DNA of 12,331 nucleotides from Flavobacteriaceae bacterium UBA7446 (GCA_002478685.1 DLPY01000012.1:1-12331); one strand, 5' to 3'. Shown: positions 1 to 7,558, numbered from the stretch's first letter. A program made the numbers and translations. The notes: a model not told the origin generated them from the sequence alone.

Positions 1-2
1 AT

Positions 3-350
3 AATATATCCCACACTTGGGAACAAGCGCAATTACGGTTTTTAGTTAACTTTATGAATCAAGGCGTTTACAAACGGATGGATTTTGGTGCAGAAGTTGA
101 ACTAGAAAGCGGGTTAACCATGGGGGCTATACTAGCCACAAGTCCTGTTAAGTATGACGACCAATCACATACTCTAAACTCAATAAACCTAACAACTGGA
201 TTTGCATGGGACTCTATAAAAGTGGGATACTCCTATGATGTTAACTTAAGTGGATTGATGGGAACGCACGGTGTGCATGAAATCACACTAACATACACGT
301 TTGATTCTATATTTAACAGCAGCTTTGGATGCTGGCGTTGTCAAAATTGA
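3..350 (+). CDS. PorP/SprF-family T9SS outer-membrane protein, C-terminal part (5' end outside window)
   Basis: The reading frame is open to the left edge; codons from position 3 read NISHTWEQAQLRFLVNFMNQ and continue into a 98-residue tail. The ATG at 54 is therefore an internal Met, not the start. The tail shows alternating amphipathic strands (GLTMGAILATSPV, INLTTGFAWDSIKVGYSYDVNLSGL) and the phrase GVHEITLTYTF, which resembles the last beta-strands of PorP/SprF proteins (typically about 300 residues). Family members sit in the outer membrane and assist secretion or anchoring of T9SS cargo such as adhesins. The extreme C-terminus carries two Cys (CWRC). The gene converges on the protease gene, with only 5 bp between the two stop codons and no obvious hairpin. 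Assigned from the C-terminal third only; another outer-membrane beta-barrel family cannot be excluded. Confidence 0.7.
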   Translation, partial: NISHTWEQAQLRFLVNFMNQGVYKRMDFGAEVELESGLTMGAILATSPVKYDDQSHTLNSINLTTGFAWDSIKVGYSYDVNLSGLMGTHGVHEITLTYTFDSIFNSSFGCWRCQN

Positions 351-355
351 TGTGC

Positions 356-1315
356 TTATTTATAGAGTGTTAAAGAACTATCACGTTTATTCCATATGAC
401 GTTTGAAAACATATCCATAAAATCCATACCAAGTAATGAGAAGTTGTTTTCTAGGTTCACTTTGAATATAAAGTCTTTAATTAGGTAGTCACCAACCCTG
501 ATGTTTTCTATAATCACCAAATTGCCATTTGACACACCTCCAACGCCAAATGTTTTTATATTTAACTTCAGGTCTTTAAAAGTCACTCCCTCTTGTTTAA
601 GTCTTTCAAACATTCTTTTGCCAATTGATGTTAATTGGGCACCAGAATCAAAGACCCATTTTGCTTCAAATGCATCAATATTCATATTGACAAAAAAAGT
701 TTTTCCTTCATTTTGGTCTCCTTCAACATCTAATAAGACTTTTGACGATGCTACGTCACCAATAATCTTGTTTGGATCAAAATAGTTTCGATCATTACGC
801 TTAGATAAAACAACATCACCCTTTTCTACATTATTTGTAATTATCAAACCTGTATCATAGGTTGTGATTTCAATCCCATTAAATAAAATATCGTTGAAAA
901 AATCTCCCTCTTGAATTTCTGTATATGAAGAAGTTGTGAAAATACGTTTGCCTGTGCCATGAAATTTTAAATTTCTAAATTGCCCAAAATAATTTAACTT
1001 AAACCTTTCTGTTTGGACTGTATATAATCCACTAACTAATTCATCATTTTGCCAGTCACCCTGAAAAACAGCACCATCAGAAAGTAAGGTTAAAGTGCCT
1101 TCTCCATTAAGCTTACCCTGCTTCCAAAAGCCGCTTTTAACATAAGTATCATTTGTTAATGTTCCGTTACCCTGAAAATTTTCGTAGTCATCTAAACAAC
1201 CTAAGTAATTACCAACACTGCCGTCAGTATAATTGATAATTTTATTTTCTGAACACTGTGTGTAAACAAAAGAGGCATATGATACAATAAGTGATACAAT
1301 TGAATTAATTTTCAT
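356..1315 (-). CDS. Secreted MORN-repeat / retropepsin-like aspartic protease fusion
   Basis: A 319-residue protein in three parts. Residues 1-20 form a probable Sec signal peptide (MKINSIVSLIVSYASFVYTQ) with a Cys at 21; a lipoprotein is possible but the lipobox is poor. Residues about 49-150 hold three or four MORN-like repeats, seen as GxGTL...G.W..GKLNGEGTLTL, GAVFQGDWQNDEL and FGQFRNLKFHGTGKR. Residues about 195-319 form a clan-AA aspartic protease domain: catalytic DSGA at 223-226 followed by QLTSI, a Gly-rich flap GVGGVSNG at 257-264, and the closing LLGMDFM at 294-300. One such domain has one catalytic Asp, so activity would need a homodimer, as in retropepsins. MORN repeats commonly bind membranes or serve as scaffolds; here they presumably act outside the cytoplasm. 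No T9SS C-terminal sorting domain is visible. A terminator hairpin for the upstream gene ends 11 nt before the ATG, and I see no clear promoter or Shine-Dalgarno. Function and substrate are unknown. Confidence 0.75.
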   Translation of the reverse strand: MKINSIVSLIVSYASFVYTQCSENKIINYTDGSVGNYLGCLDDYENFQGNGTLTNDTYVKSGFWKQGKLNGEGTLTLLSDGAVFQGDWQNDELVSGLYTVQTERFKLNYFGQFRNLKFHGTGKRIFTTSSYTEIQEGDFFNDILFNGIEITTYDTGLIITNNVEKGDVVLSKRNDRNYFDPNKIIGDVASSKVLLDVEGDQNEGKTFFVNMNIDAFEAKWVFDSGAQLTSIGKRMFERLKQEGVTFKDLKLNIKTFGVGGVSNGNLVIIENIRVGDYLIKDFIFKVNLENNFSLLGMDFMDMFSNVIWNKRDSSLTLYK

Positions 1316-1326
1316 AGAAACAATCT

Positions 1327-1352
1327 AAAAACCCCACCAATCGGCAGGGTTT
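1327..1352 (-). terminator. Rho-independent terminator of the 64-residue protein gene
   Basis: On the minus strand AAACCCTGCC, loop GATT, then GGTGGGGTTT form a 10-bp stem with two G-U wobbles, followed by further T residues. The same segment read on the plus strand has two A-C mismatches in place of the wobbles, so the element is directional toward the minus-strand gene ending at 1380. It also lies only 11 nt before the protease gene start at 1315, so it separates the two transcripts. Confidence 0.8.
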
Positions 1353-1379
1353 AATTTTTAACGAAATGCTTAACTGAAA

Positions 1380-1574
1380 TTAAGCAGACTTTACAAAAGG
1401 AAGTCCAGTACGTTCGTTTTCTACTACTTTTTTTCCAGCTGGTAAATCGCAAGCATTGTCGCGCTGATCTTTAGCGAAGTAATAAATCGTTTGGTTTCTT
1501 CCCCCTTTTAGTGTAACATCTTTAGTGTGCAGGTAATACGTTTTACCTTTACTGTTTTGAAATGAGTAAGACAT
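1380..1574 (-). CDS. Small conserved protein of unknown function (64 aa)
   Basis: MSYSFQNSKGKTYYLHTKDV begins a small soluble protein with no signal peptide or membrane segment. The motifs KGKTYYLH, GGRNQTIYYFAK and the C-terminal ENERTGLPFVK resemble a compact family of roughly 60-residue proteins that I recall from Bacteroidota and some other phyla, where they are annotated only as hypothetical. The family-like ends at both sides indicate that the ORF is complete and not a fragment. It has one Cys (42) and a basic, aromatic-rich centre, which could suit binding of nucleic acid or a partner protein, but this is not shown. It is a single-gene unit: about 270 bp of AT-rich DNA upstream and a good terminator 28 bp downstream. 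There is no recognisable Shine-Dalgarno; the leader is nearly all A/T, as is common in this phylum. Confidence 0.75.
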   Translation of the reverse strand: MSYSFQNSKGKTYYLHTKDVTLKGGRNQTIYYFAKDQRDNACDLPAGKKVVENERTGLPFVKSA

Positions 1575-1846
1575 AATTATTTAATTTCTATAAAGTTAAT
1601 AAAAAAAGTGCATATCTAACCTGTAAGTGACATAAAAATACACGTTTTATTCACATATTCTAAAATTTAATGAAACCAAAATTAGAATTATATTGTAATT
1701 ACTTTAAATATAAATGTAACTTACTTATAATGTGTATTTTACGTTCAATTTTAAAAATGTTTCTTTGAAGAAAAAAATAAATCCAAGATGTATTAATAAA
1801 CAATTTCTGGTTAAAAAGACACGTTTTATTGATAATGTGTCACTTT
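1575..1846. other. AT-rich intergenic region without a gene
   Basis: About 270 bp with no ORF of useful length on either strand. It should hold the promoter of the 64-residue protein gene (minus strand), but I find only 7-of-8 matches to TAnnTTTG (for example TATTTTTA and TAACTTTA) and no paired TTG, so no promoter is called. It contains two exact copies of ACACGTTTTATT (1640-1651 and 1819-1830). The second copy is part of the dyad at 1811-1848. Confidence 0.6.
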
Positions 1847-1848
1847 TT
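1811..1848 (-). terminator. Candidate terminator after the FAD oxidoreductase gene
   Basis: On the minus strand AAAAAG-TG-ACAC pairs with GTGTC-TTTTT across a 14-nt loop, a 10-bp stem with a 2-nt bulge that ends in a T-run. The arms are 1837-1848 and 1813-1822 and overlap the stop codon of the gene ending at 1847. The long loop and bulge make it weaker than the other two terminators in this window; A/T tracts on both sides would allow some bidirectional action. Confidence 0.45.
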
Positions 1849-2881
1849 ATAGCCCCATAAAACGTCTTATCTTAAGTTCATCTGGTAAAAAAGTGTTAGC
1901 ATAAAGATGCTTAACCAAAAGGTCTGCAAGAAATGGTGCCCACAACACCCCACGTGAACCCAATCCATTTATACAGCTTAAAAAAGGGAATTTAGGGTGT
2001 CTACCTACAATCGGGCGTCGGTCTGGAACTGTTGGGCGTAATCCAGCACCATGAAAAAGCACTTCAAAAGGCAGGTTAACATATTTTTTAAACTGATCCA
2101 TTAACCAGGCTTTGTTTTCAGCTGTGGGCGCAGGACTTTCAAAAGTACGTGAATAGGTAGCCCCTACGCGATACCTGTCATCCCCCAGTGGCACAATAAA
2201 GACACTTCCCTTAATTATCTGTGACAGTTCTAGCCCATTACATAGGACCTCTATCCATTCTCCCTTGTTGGAAACAATCGGAAGTGTGGCAAACCAAGGG
2301 TTGTGCTTGATACCAACGCCTTCAGCAAAAACAATATGTCTAGCACTCCATTGCTTATAAACAACCCCTTCATTTGCAATTTTTAAAGTATCGTAATCAA
2401 ATTGTTCTTGAACAAAGGAATCGTTTTGTGTGAGTTTTTTGCGGGCATGCGTTAAAAGTCCATTGGTGTCTATTCTTCCCGTATGCAATACTTCTCCAAA
2501 GCCATGAGGTGCAGCGATATTATTATAAATGTTGTGTATGTCGCTGGCTAAATAAGGACCTAAGCCAGGCCTATCTAAAGCCTCCATCCAATTGTTTTGT
2601 TCAGCGGCTTTGGAAAACACACGATATATGGACATAGGATGCTGAAAATCACCATTTGCTATGTTTGCATAATAAGGAATGGAGAAATCCATTAGTTCTT
2701 GGGCGTGAGAAACCGCTGTAAACCGTTTTAAAACAACTGGGTTGTAAATGCCGGTAGCCACACTAGAGCTTGATCTTTTTAATGGGTCGAAGACAACAAA
2801 AGAAATACCCTGTTTTGATAATGCTTCAGTAAGTGCCCAACCGGCAAGTCCAAAACCTACAATAAGCACATCGCGTTGCAT
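1847..2881 (-). CDS. DAO-family NAD(P)/FAD-dependent oxidoreductase
   Basis: An FAD-dependent amine or amino-acid oxidoreductase of the D-amino-acid-oxidase fold, substrate unknown. I place the start at 2881 (MQRDVLIVGFG, 344 aa) and not at the in-frame ATG at 2893, because the upstream ATG lies inside the terminator stem that follows gldN and family proteins normally begin just before the first beta-strand. Visible features from the chosen start: the Rossmann dinucleotide motif GFGLAG at 9-14, an acidic residue (D32) at the end of strand 2 for the FAD ribose, an ATGIYNPVV segment near 42-50 like the flavin-contacting loop of the family, and the C-terminal signature GLRPTVPDRRPIVG at 280-293, followed by NGLGSRGVLWAPFLADLL. 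No signal peptide is seen, so it is cytoplasmic. It lies 30 bp after gldN on the same strand but behind a strong terminator, so a shared transcript is likely only by readthrough. The C-terminal half of MnmC belongs to the same fold, but the methyltransferase half is absent here. Confidence 0.85.
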   Translation of the reverse strand: MQRDVLIVGFGLAGWALTEALSKQGISFVVFDPLKRSSSSVATGIYNPVVLKRFTAVSHAQELMDFSIPYYANIANGDFQHPMSIYRVFSKAAEQNNWMEALDRPGLGPYLASDIHNIYNNIAAPHGFGEVLHTGRIDTNGLLTHARKKLTQNDSFVQEQFDYDTLKIANEGVVYKQWSARHIVFAEGVGIKHNPWFATLPIVSNKGEWIEVLCNGLELSQIIKGSVFIVPLGDDRYRVGATYSRTFESPAPTAENKAWLMDQFKKYVNLPFEVLFHGAGLRPTVPDRRPIVGRHPKFPFLSCINGLGSRGVLWAPFLADLLVKHLYANTFLPDELKIRRFMGL

Positions 2882-2905
2882 AAAAAAACCCACAAAAGTG
2901 GGTTT
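2882..2905 (-). terminator. Strong terminator of the gldKLMN transcript
   Basis: Minus strand: AAACCCAC, loop TTTT, GTGGGTTT, a perfect 8-bp stem, then TTTT directly followed by ATG. It begins 6 nt after the gldN stop codon. The last T of the tract adjoins the A of the start codon at 2881, so the hairpin ends the gld operon and occupies the whole leader of the next gene. Confidence 0.85.
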
Positions 2906-2911
2906 GAAATT

Positions 2912-3742
2912 TTAGTTTGCCCAAAGGTCTTGCTCAAAATCCCGAATAACACTCTTCAAACGCTCGGACTCTATCAACTGCATAAATGGATCATCCACGT
3001 ACTGATCAACAGCACGATCATTGAAAACATTGTCAATCGCATAGATTCGTGATGTAAAACGTCTTGAAGTGAGCAACTGGTCAAATGTTATACGACTAGC
3101 GTTATTTCTGTTATCAAAAACAAGTTGTTTATGTAAAATAGGACGTAAATCTTTAAACCAAAGCCAAAACAAATCAACAGCCTCATCATTTTCAAGGTTG
3201 TTCATGTCTTTGCCTCTTGGCATAATTCCTAACAAGCGATAGCGCATTTCACCAATGCGTTTATCAACGTACCAAATTCCTTTGATTTTATAAGAAACAA
3301 TATCCATTGACTTTAAGGGGACTGGCTCTGGTCCTTCCCGATTTTCAAGCCGTCTTACATAGGTGTCTTTGTCAAACTTTTCCGTAAAGTTTGGGTTTGC
3401 ATCGTTGTAAATATTTTCAACTTCACCAGAGAGAATGGCTTCACGGATGGTACGCCACAACGATCTTCTTTCACTACTGTAGAGCCCATCTTTTGGGAAA
3501 AAAAGCGGGTGATTAAACTTTTCAGATAAATCTATTTCTTCATAAACAATCTTACTCCACATGATATCTTTATCATCAACATAAGGATACTCGAGGTATT
3601 TGTTCTCACTTAGCGCATCTTTTTGTTCGTCGGATAAAACTCCAATTTCATCAGGTTGATTTGCGTTAAGTACATTTACTTGCGCGCTTAATACGCCATA
3701 TCCAAAAAACATTACAACCAATATAAAATACGCTTTCATCAT
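2912..3742 (-). CDS. gldN: Gliding motility / T9SS protein GldN (PorN)
   Basis: A periplasmic T9SS core component that pairs with the lipoprotein GldK to form the ring beneath the outer membrane and contacts the periplasmic end of GldM. Of its 276 residues, 1-20 (MMKAYFILVVMFFGYGVLSA) are a clear signal peptide with cleavage before Q21. The mature part shows GldN-type segments: DKDIMWSKIVYEEIDLSEKFNHPLFFP, LWRTIREAILSG, VSYKIKGIWYVDKRIGEMRYRLLGI, FWLWFKDLRPIL and the terminal RLKSVIRDFEQDLW. Length is near the usual size. The start codon overlaps the gldM stop (ATGA), which suggests translational coupling; a second ATG follows immediately at 3739 and could also be used. It is the last gene before the operon terminator. 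Confidence 0.95.
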   Translation of the reverse strand: MMKAYFILVVMFFGYGVLSAQVNVLNANQPDEIGVLSDEQKDALSENKYLEYPYVDDKDIMWSKIVYEEIDLSEKFNHPLFFPKDGLYSSERRSLWRTIREAILSGEVENIYNDANPNFTEKFDKDTYVRRLENREGPEPVPLKSMDIVSYKIKGIWYVDKRIGEMRYRLLGIMPRGKDMNNLENDEAVDLFWLWFKDLRPILHKQLVFDNRNNASRITFDQLLTSRRFTSRIYAIDNVFNDRAVDQYVDDPFMQLIESERLKSVIRDFEQDLWAN

Positions 3743-5442
3743 TTAATAGTTAAGGCAAAGTCTGTGACTTTGACATTGTCAATCACTTGAGTTTCGGTGC
3801 GCACTTGCGCATCAATATTATAAATAAAAATAATATCCCCTTTTGAAGCATTCTCCAAATAAGAACGGATGACACGGGAATCTTTAATACGATTAGACTT
3901 AATAGGAATCGCTGCACGACTTCCCACTTTGATATTGAAACTCTTAACGGTAACATTAAGATTATAATCAAAATCTTCGGGGAACTTAGCTGCAATCATT
4001 CCTGCAGGCACGTATTCGCGAATAATTTCACCGCTATTGAATTTACCCAATTTACTGCCAAGATCAATGGAACCTAAGGCTGCCGGAAGCGGCTTAATGC
4101 GAAAATCTTGTCCGGGGGCATTAATGGTAGCACCATTTATTTCACCCGAAACAAAAATACGCATGCTCTTCCCTACTTTATCACCATCAGGAATAGCTAA
4201 AAACTTATTTCCTTTACGGCGTATCTTCCCATTGGTTGCACGAACGCTCAGCTTGTTATTTGGAATACCTGGAATAGAAATTGATAAATCGTTTGGTAAT
4301 CCACGATACACCACTTTCATTTGGTCTGCCGAAATCACGGCATCGTTTGGTTTGTCAATTACCGAAATCACTTGCGCCACGTCAACAGATTGCTCCTCAT
4401 TATTGCGCTCAAAGAATAACTTGCCTGTAAGTTTATAAGAACCTGGTGCAGAAAACTTTTTGTTAAGCTGAACACCTCCAGCAGCAATATTAAAATCACG
4501 ACCTGAAACCAGTGAACGATCATTTAAATACAACTCCACACGGCTTGGTTTAAAGTTTGAGTCCTTTTTCCCCATTACCACAGATGCATCTACTAGCTCA
4601 TTGGTATAGTAGGAAGACTTTGAAGATTCCAACAGGGTCTGGTATTTGTTCAAACCGCCTTCATGCGCATTAATAGTACTTATTACGTTTTCAAGAATTT
4701 TATTTTCTACAAAACGAATATCAGATTGGGTTTTTGTAAGTTTTGAAAGCGATGCAATTAATGGAAACCCTTCAAAATGATAATTCAAATATTGTACGTA
4801 CTTCCCTTCTCTGTTAAGCACATTTTCAGAATACGCAAAACGTTGATTTAAATCTGAAAGAAAAGAAAAATCAAAATCGGCATACTCACCTTCAGGCAAT
4901 TCTTCTGTTGGTGGATCTTTTTCTAAATCGGCAGCAATAAAACCATCCAAAACAGTTTGTATTTGTGAAGGAAAAGAAGAAAATCTATGAATAAATTCCT
5001 GTCCTTTTTCTGTGTACTGCTCTCCAGAAAAAAATAATTCGTCTAAAAACTGTGACTTATCCATAATTTGATAATCCACAATAGTATCTACAACTCCAGT
5101 GGTCTTGTCCTCACGCGCCATGCGGTAGTTATTTTCACCACTTGCAATCAAACTTTGCTTAAGCGTTTCTATGTAGGAATAAAATTCATCCGCTACTTCT
5201 TGAATTTTAGGCATATTTTCAGCGGCAACTCTGTAATATTCATTGTTGGCGTTGTTGCTAAACGTTGTGTATTTTTCACCACTATCCGCAACCAAGTCTT
5301 GGGTTGCTTGTGAAATATCGTCATTTATTAAACCCAGCGTGGCCAACACTTCTTTACTTATATTCAACGCCAACATGGCGATGAATACCAAGTACATCAT
5401 ATTGATCATCTTTTGCCGGGTATCCTGCTTTGCTCCAGCCAT
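3739..5442 (-). CDS. gldM: Gliding motility / T9SS motor protein GldM (PorM)
   Basis: The periplasm-spanning half of the T9SS motor. The N-terminus MAGAKQDTRQKMINMMYLVF is the hallmark of GldM: a short cytoplasmic tail with Arg9, which in the characterised system faces the acidic residue of the GldL membrane helix, then one transmembrane helix at about 12-28. The rest (about 30-567) is periplasmic: a helical first domain rich in IET/LKQ stretches (LNYHFEGFPLIASLSKLTKTQSDIRFVE is typical), then Ig-like beta domains up to the C-terminus FALTIK that would reach the GldK/GldN ring. At 567 residues it is somewhat longer than the roughly 515 of the well-studied homologues; part of the excess seems to lie in the first periplasmic domain. 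It starts 2 bp after gldL and overlaps gldN by 4 bp. Confidence 0.97.
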   Translation of the reverse strand: MAGAKQDTRQKMINMMYLVFIAMLALNISKEVLATLGLINDDISQATQDLVADSGEKYTTFSNNANNEYYRVAAENMPKIQEVADEFYSYIETLKQSLIASGENNYRMAREDKTTGVVDTIVDYQIMDKSQFLDELFFSGEQYTEKGQEFIHRFSSFPSQIQTVLDGFIAADLEKDPPTEELPEGEYADFDFSFLSDLNQRFAYSENVLNREGKYVQYLNYHFEGFPLIASLSKLTKTQSDIRFVENKILENVISTINAHEGGLNKYQTLLESSKSSYYTNELVDASVVMGKKDSNFKPSRVELYLNDRSLVSGRDFNIAAGGVQLNKKFSAPGSYKLTGKLFFERNNEEQSVDVAQVISVIDKPNDAVISADQMKVVYRGLPNDLSISIPGIPNNKLSVRATNGKIRRKGNKFLAIPDGDKVGKSMRIFVSGEINGATINAPGQDFRIKPLPAALGSIDLGSKLGKFNSGEIIREYVPAGMIAAKFPEDFDYNLNVTVKSFNIKVGSRAAIPIKSNRIKDSRVIRSYLENASKGDIIFIYNIDAQVRTETQVIDNVKVTDFALTIK

Positions 5443-5444
5443 AA

Positions 5445-6053
5445 CTAGTTTTTCATTGCGCCAAGAATATCTGAATACTTGGCATTAAGGTCAGCAATTG
5501 TTTGTTTTAGCGTAGAAAGTTCAGATTGAAGCGCATTCATATTATCAACCACTTGCGCATGAGCTGAGGGCTCTGCTGCTACGGCATCTTTTGTGGCCAA
5601 ATAGGCTTGTGAAAGCTGTGATAATGCCTCGTTTGTTTGCGAAACATTGACGTTTAAATTTGACATGTTTTCTGGCAAGTCAGAGGGTACTTCTAAAGAA
5701 CCTGTAGCAGTAACTGCATTGGTAAGATTTGTTCCAAGTGCTTCAAGTTGTGAAGTTGCATTTTGATATGCTATTTTCAAGGCTTGTGCTTCTTGGACTA
5801 CACTAGATAAGTCAGTTACATCTTCGTCAGAAACCGTTAGATTACTTTCTCTTAATGTAACAAAACCTCTAAATCCAGCAATAAGAAAAATTACTGCTTC
5901 TGTTACCAAGCCAGCAGTAAGCCAAGTGTTGCCAGAAAATATAAATTCACTGTGTGTGATTTTTAATAACGCACCAATAATTACAACTGATGCACCTGCT
6001 CCGAACATCAGTTCTAGAATATTTTCAGGAATGGGGAATTTGTTTTTCTTCAT
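5445..6053 (-). CDS. gldL: Gliding motility / T9SS motor protein GldL (PorL)
   Basis: The inner-membrane motor subunit that, with the GldM transmembrane helix, converts proton flow into motion for gliding and T9SS secretion. Of its 202 residues, two hydrophobic helices lie at about 12-30 (LELMFGAGASVVIIGALLKI) and 44-62 (LTAGLVTEAVIFLIAGFRGF). Glu52 in the second helix is the likely counterpart of the membrane-embedded Glu (E49 in Flavobacterium johnsoniae) needed for function; Lys31 and His34 follow helix 1. Residues about 70-200 are a hydrophilic, probably coiled-coil cytoplasmic domain rich in Ala, Gln, Ser and Leu. It lies 9 bp after gldK and 2 bp before gldM. Confidence 0.95.
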   Translation of the reverse strand: MKKNKFPIPENILELMFGAGASVVIIGALLKITHSEFIFSGNTWLTAGLVTEAVIFLIAGFRGFVTLRESNLTVSDEDVTDLSSVVQEAQALKIAYQNATSQLEALGTNLTNAVTATGSLEVPSDLPENMSNLNVNVSQTNEALSQLSQAYLATKDAVAAEPSAHAQVVDNMNALQSELSTLKQTIADLNAKYSDILGAMKN

Positions 6054-6062
6054 TTTAATTTA

Positions 6063-7514
6063 TTATTGTTGAACGTCAAACGTACCTAGATAATCGCGTA
6101 CTAGGCGGAAACCTATATAGCTCCGGGCACTGTCGGCGTATTCGTAATCTCGAGATGCAACGCGCAAATAATACGCCACATCTTTCCATGAACCGCCTCG
6201 TGTTACTTTTTGAGTATCACTAAAGTTATCATAATTTGGGTTTACTGTTGTCATAAATTCGTAAGTATCTTTGGTATAGGTAGAGTTTGTCCATTCTGAC
6301 ACATTCCCCGACATATTGTAAAGACCATAATCGTTGGGCTCAAATGAATCCGCCTCGACGGTATACAAAGACATATCTGCAGCATAATCTCCACGCTTTG
6401 GCTTAAAGTTTGCCATGAAGCAACCTCTATCGTCTGTTAAATATGGGCCTCCCCAAGGGTATATGGCAGATTCTAAACCACCTCGTGCTGCATACTCCCA
6501 CTCTACTTCGGTGGGCAATCTGAATCTACTTGTCGTGGATTTGCGTTTTTTTCTGCTACGCAAATAGTCGGTTCTTATTTTGGTACGCCAATGTGCAAAG
6601 GCTCGAGCTTGATGCCAACTAATACCCACTACAGGGTAATTGGCATAGGCACGATGCCAAAAATAGTCGTTATGCATGGGCTCATTGTAACTGTACTTAA
6701 AATCTTTAATCCAAACAGTAGTATCAGGATATACCTCGTGAACTTCGTAACGAGCAAAACTAGATCGTGCACTATCTGGGTTTGCAACGGCTTGATTCAT
6801 GTCAACGCTGGCAAATCGATATTTAAAGAGCTTAGTATTTAATGCTGGTTCACCATTGAACCACTCACTTTCTGGCAAATAAATGATTTCTTCAAAGACT
6901 CTAGCGTATTCCAAATCAGGGTAATCTTCCCGTTCTTTAATAATGTCTACGTCTTTATTTAATGGTAAGTGATGATGAAATTGATCGTCTGGAAGATTTT
7001 CAGTTTCATAATAATTCGAAACATAATCCGAAAAGTTTTCTTCTAGATATTGTTGATATCCGCTTTTTTCATCATCGTTTCCTGCTTCCAAATCGTCGGG
7101 CTCATAAAGTGGTAAATATCCCAAAATAGGATTGGAGTCTATTTCATCGTCAGATGTAGGAAATTCCGATACTGAAAAATAGCCGCCATTTAGCAAGGCT
7201 GCTTTTGCAAGCTCAGTTCTGATGATTGAATCCTTAACCCAATTTACAAATTGACGATATTCAGCATTTGTAATCTCGGTTTCATCCATCCAAAACGTAC
7301 GCAATGTTGCTGTACGTGTAACATTGTCGTTTGCTGCAATAATATCTTCATCCGAAGATCCCATAATAAATGAGCCTCCTGGGATAAGTGCCATGCCGTG
7401 AGGCTTAATTTCGTAAAACTTCTTTTGCTTTACGCCAACAAGTTCGCCTTGATTTCCTTTACCACAACCAATGAGGGTTAAAGCTGTAAGAAGGATAAGC
7501 AATAGCTTTTTCAT
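6063..7514 (-). CDS. gldK: Gliding motility / T9SS lipoprotein GldK (PorK)
   Basis: An outer-membrane-attached lipoprotein that forms the periplasmic T9SS ring with GldN. MKKLLLILLTALTLIGCGKG is a lipoprotein signal with lipidated Cys17. Residues about 40-475 form an FGE-sulfatase (formylglycine-generating-enzyme-like) fold: MALIPGGSFIMGS at 41, FWMDETEITNAEYRQFVNW at 74, YPVVGISWHQARAFAHWR at 293, RLPTEVEWEYAARGG at 332, MSGNVSEWTNS at 401, TRGGSW at 438 and the final IGFRLVRD at 467. The GGSW segment continues KDVAYYLRVASR, so the two redox cysteines of true formylglycine-generating enzymes are absent, as expected for the structural GldK. An acidic insert (about 112-260) interrupts the fold. 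The 483 residues are slightly more than usual. It sits 58 bp after the arginase-like gene, with a candidate promoter in that gap. Confidence 0.96.
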   Translation of the reverse strand: MKKLLLILLTALTLIGCGKGNQGELVGVKQKKFYEIKPHGMALIPGGSFIMGSSDEDIIAANDNVTRTATLRTFWMDETEITNAEYRQFVNWVKDSIIRTELAKAALLNGGYFSVSEFPTSDDEIDSNPILGYLPLYEPDDLEAGNDDEKSGYQQYLEENFSDYVSNYYETENLPDDQFHHHLPLNKDVDIIKEREDYPDLEYARVFEEIIYLPESEWFNGEPALNTKLFKYRFASVDMNQAVANPDSARSSFARYEVHEVYPDTTVWIKDFKYSYNEPMHNDYFWHRAYANYPVVGISWHQARAFAHWRTKIRTDYLRSRKKRKSTTSRFRLPTEVEWEYAARGGLESAIYPWGGPYLTDDRGCFMANFKPKRGDYAADMSLYTVEADSFEPNDYGLYNMSGNVSEWTNSTYTKDTYEFMTTVNPNYDNFSDTQKVTRGGSWKDVAYYLRVASRDYEYADSARSYIGFRLVRDYLGTFDVQQ

Positions 7515-7558
7515 CTAAATTTTAAATTTATTACTTTATATTAATGAAAGTATTTTAT

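Noticed and set aside
351..355. Shared terminator between the PorP-like gene and the protease gene
   Set aside because: Only 5 bp separate the stop codons and I see no hairpin with a T-run around them.
501..785. Plus-strand ORF opposite the protease domain
   Set aside because: The opposite frame carries clear protease motifs; this one shows none.
2882..2893. Upstream ATG (2893) as start of the FAD oxidoreductase
   Set aside because: It lies within the terminator stem and would add only MGFF before the usual MQRDVLIVGFG start.
4037..4438. Antisense ORF of 133 codons inside gldM
   Set aside because: It lies wholly opposite a well-supported gldM frame and its translation shows no domain or signal; a shadow frame.
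6063..7514. GldK as an active formylglycine-generating enzyme
   Set aside because: The catalytic Cys pair in the C-terminal GGSW region is absent, which is normal for structural GldK proteins.
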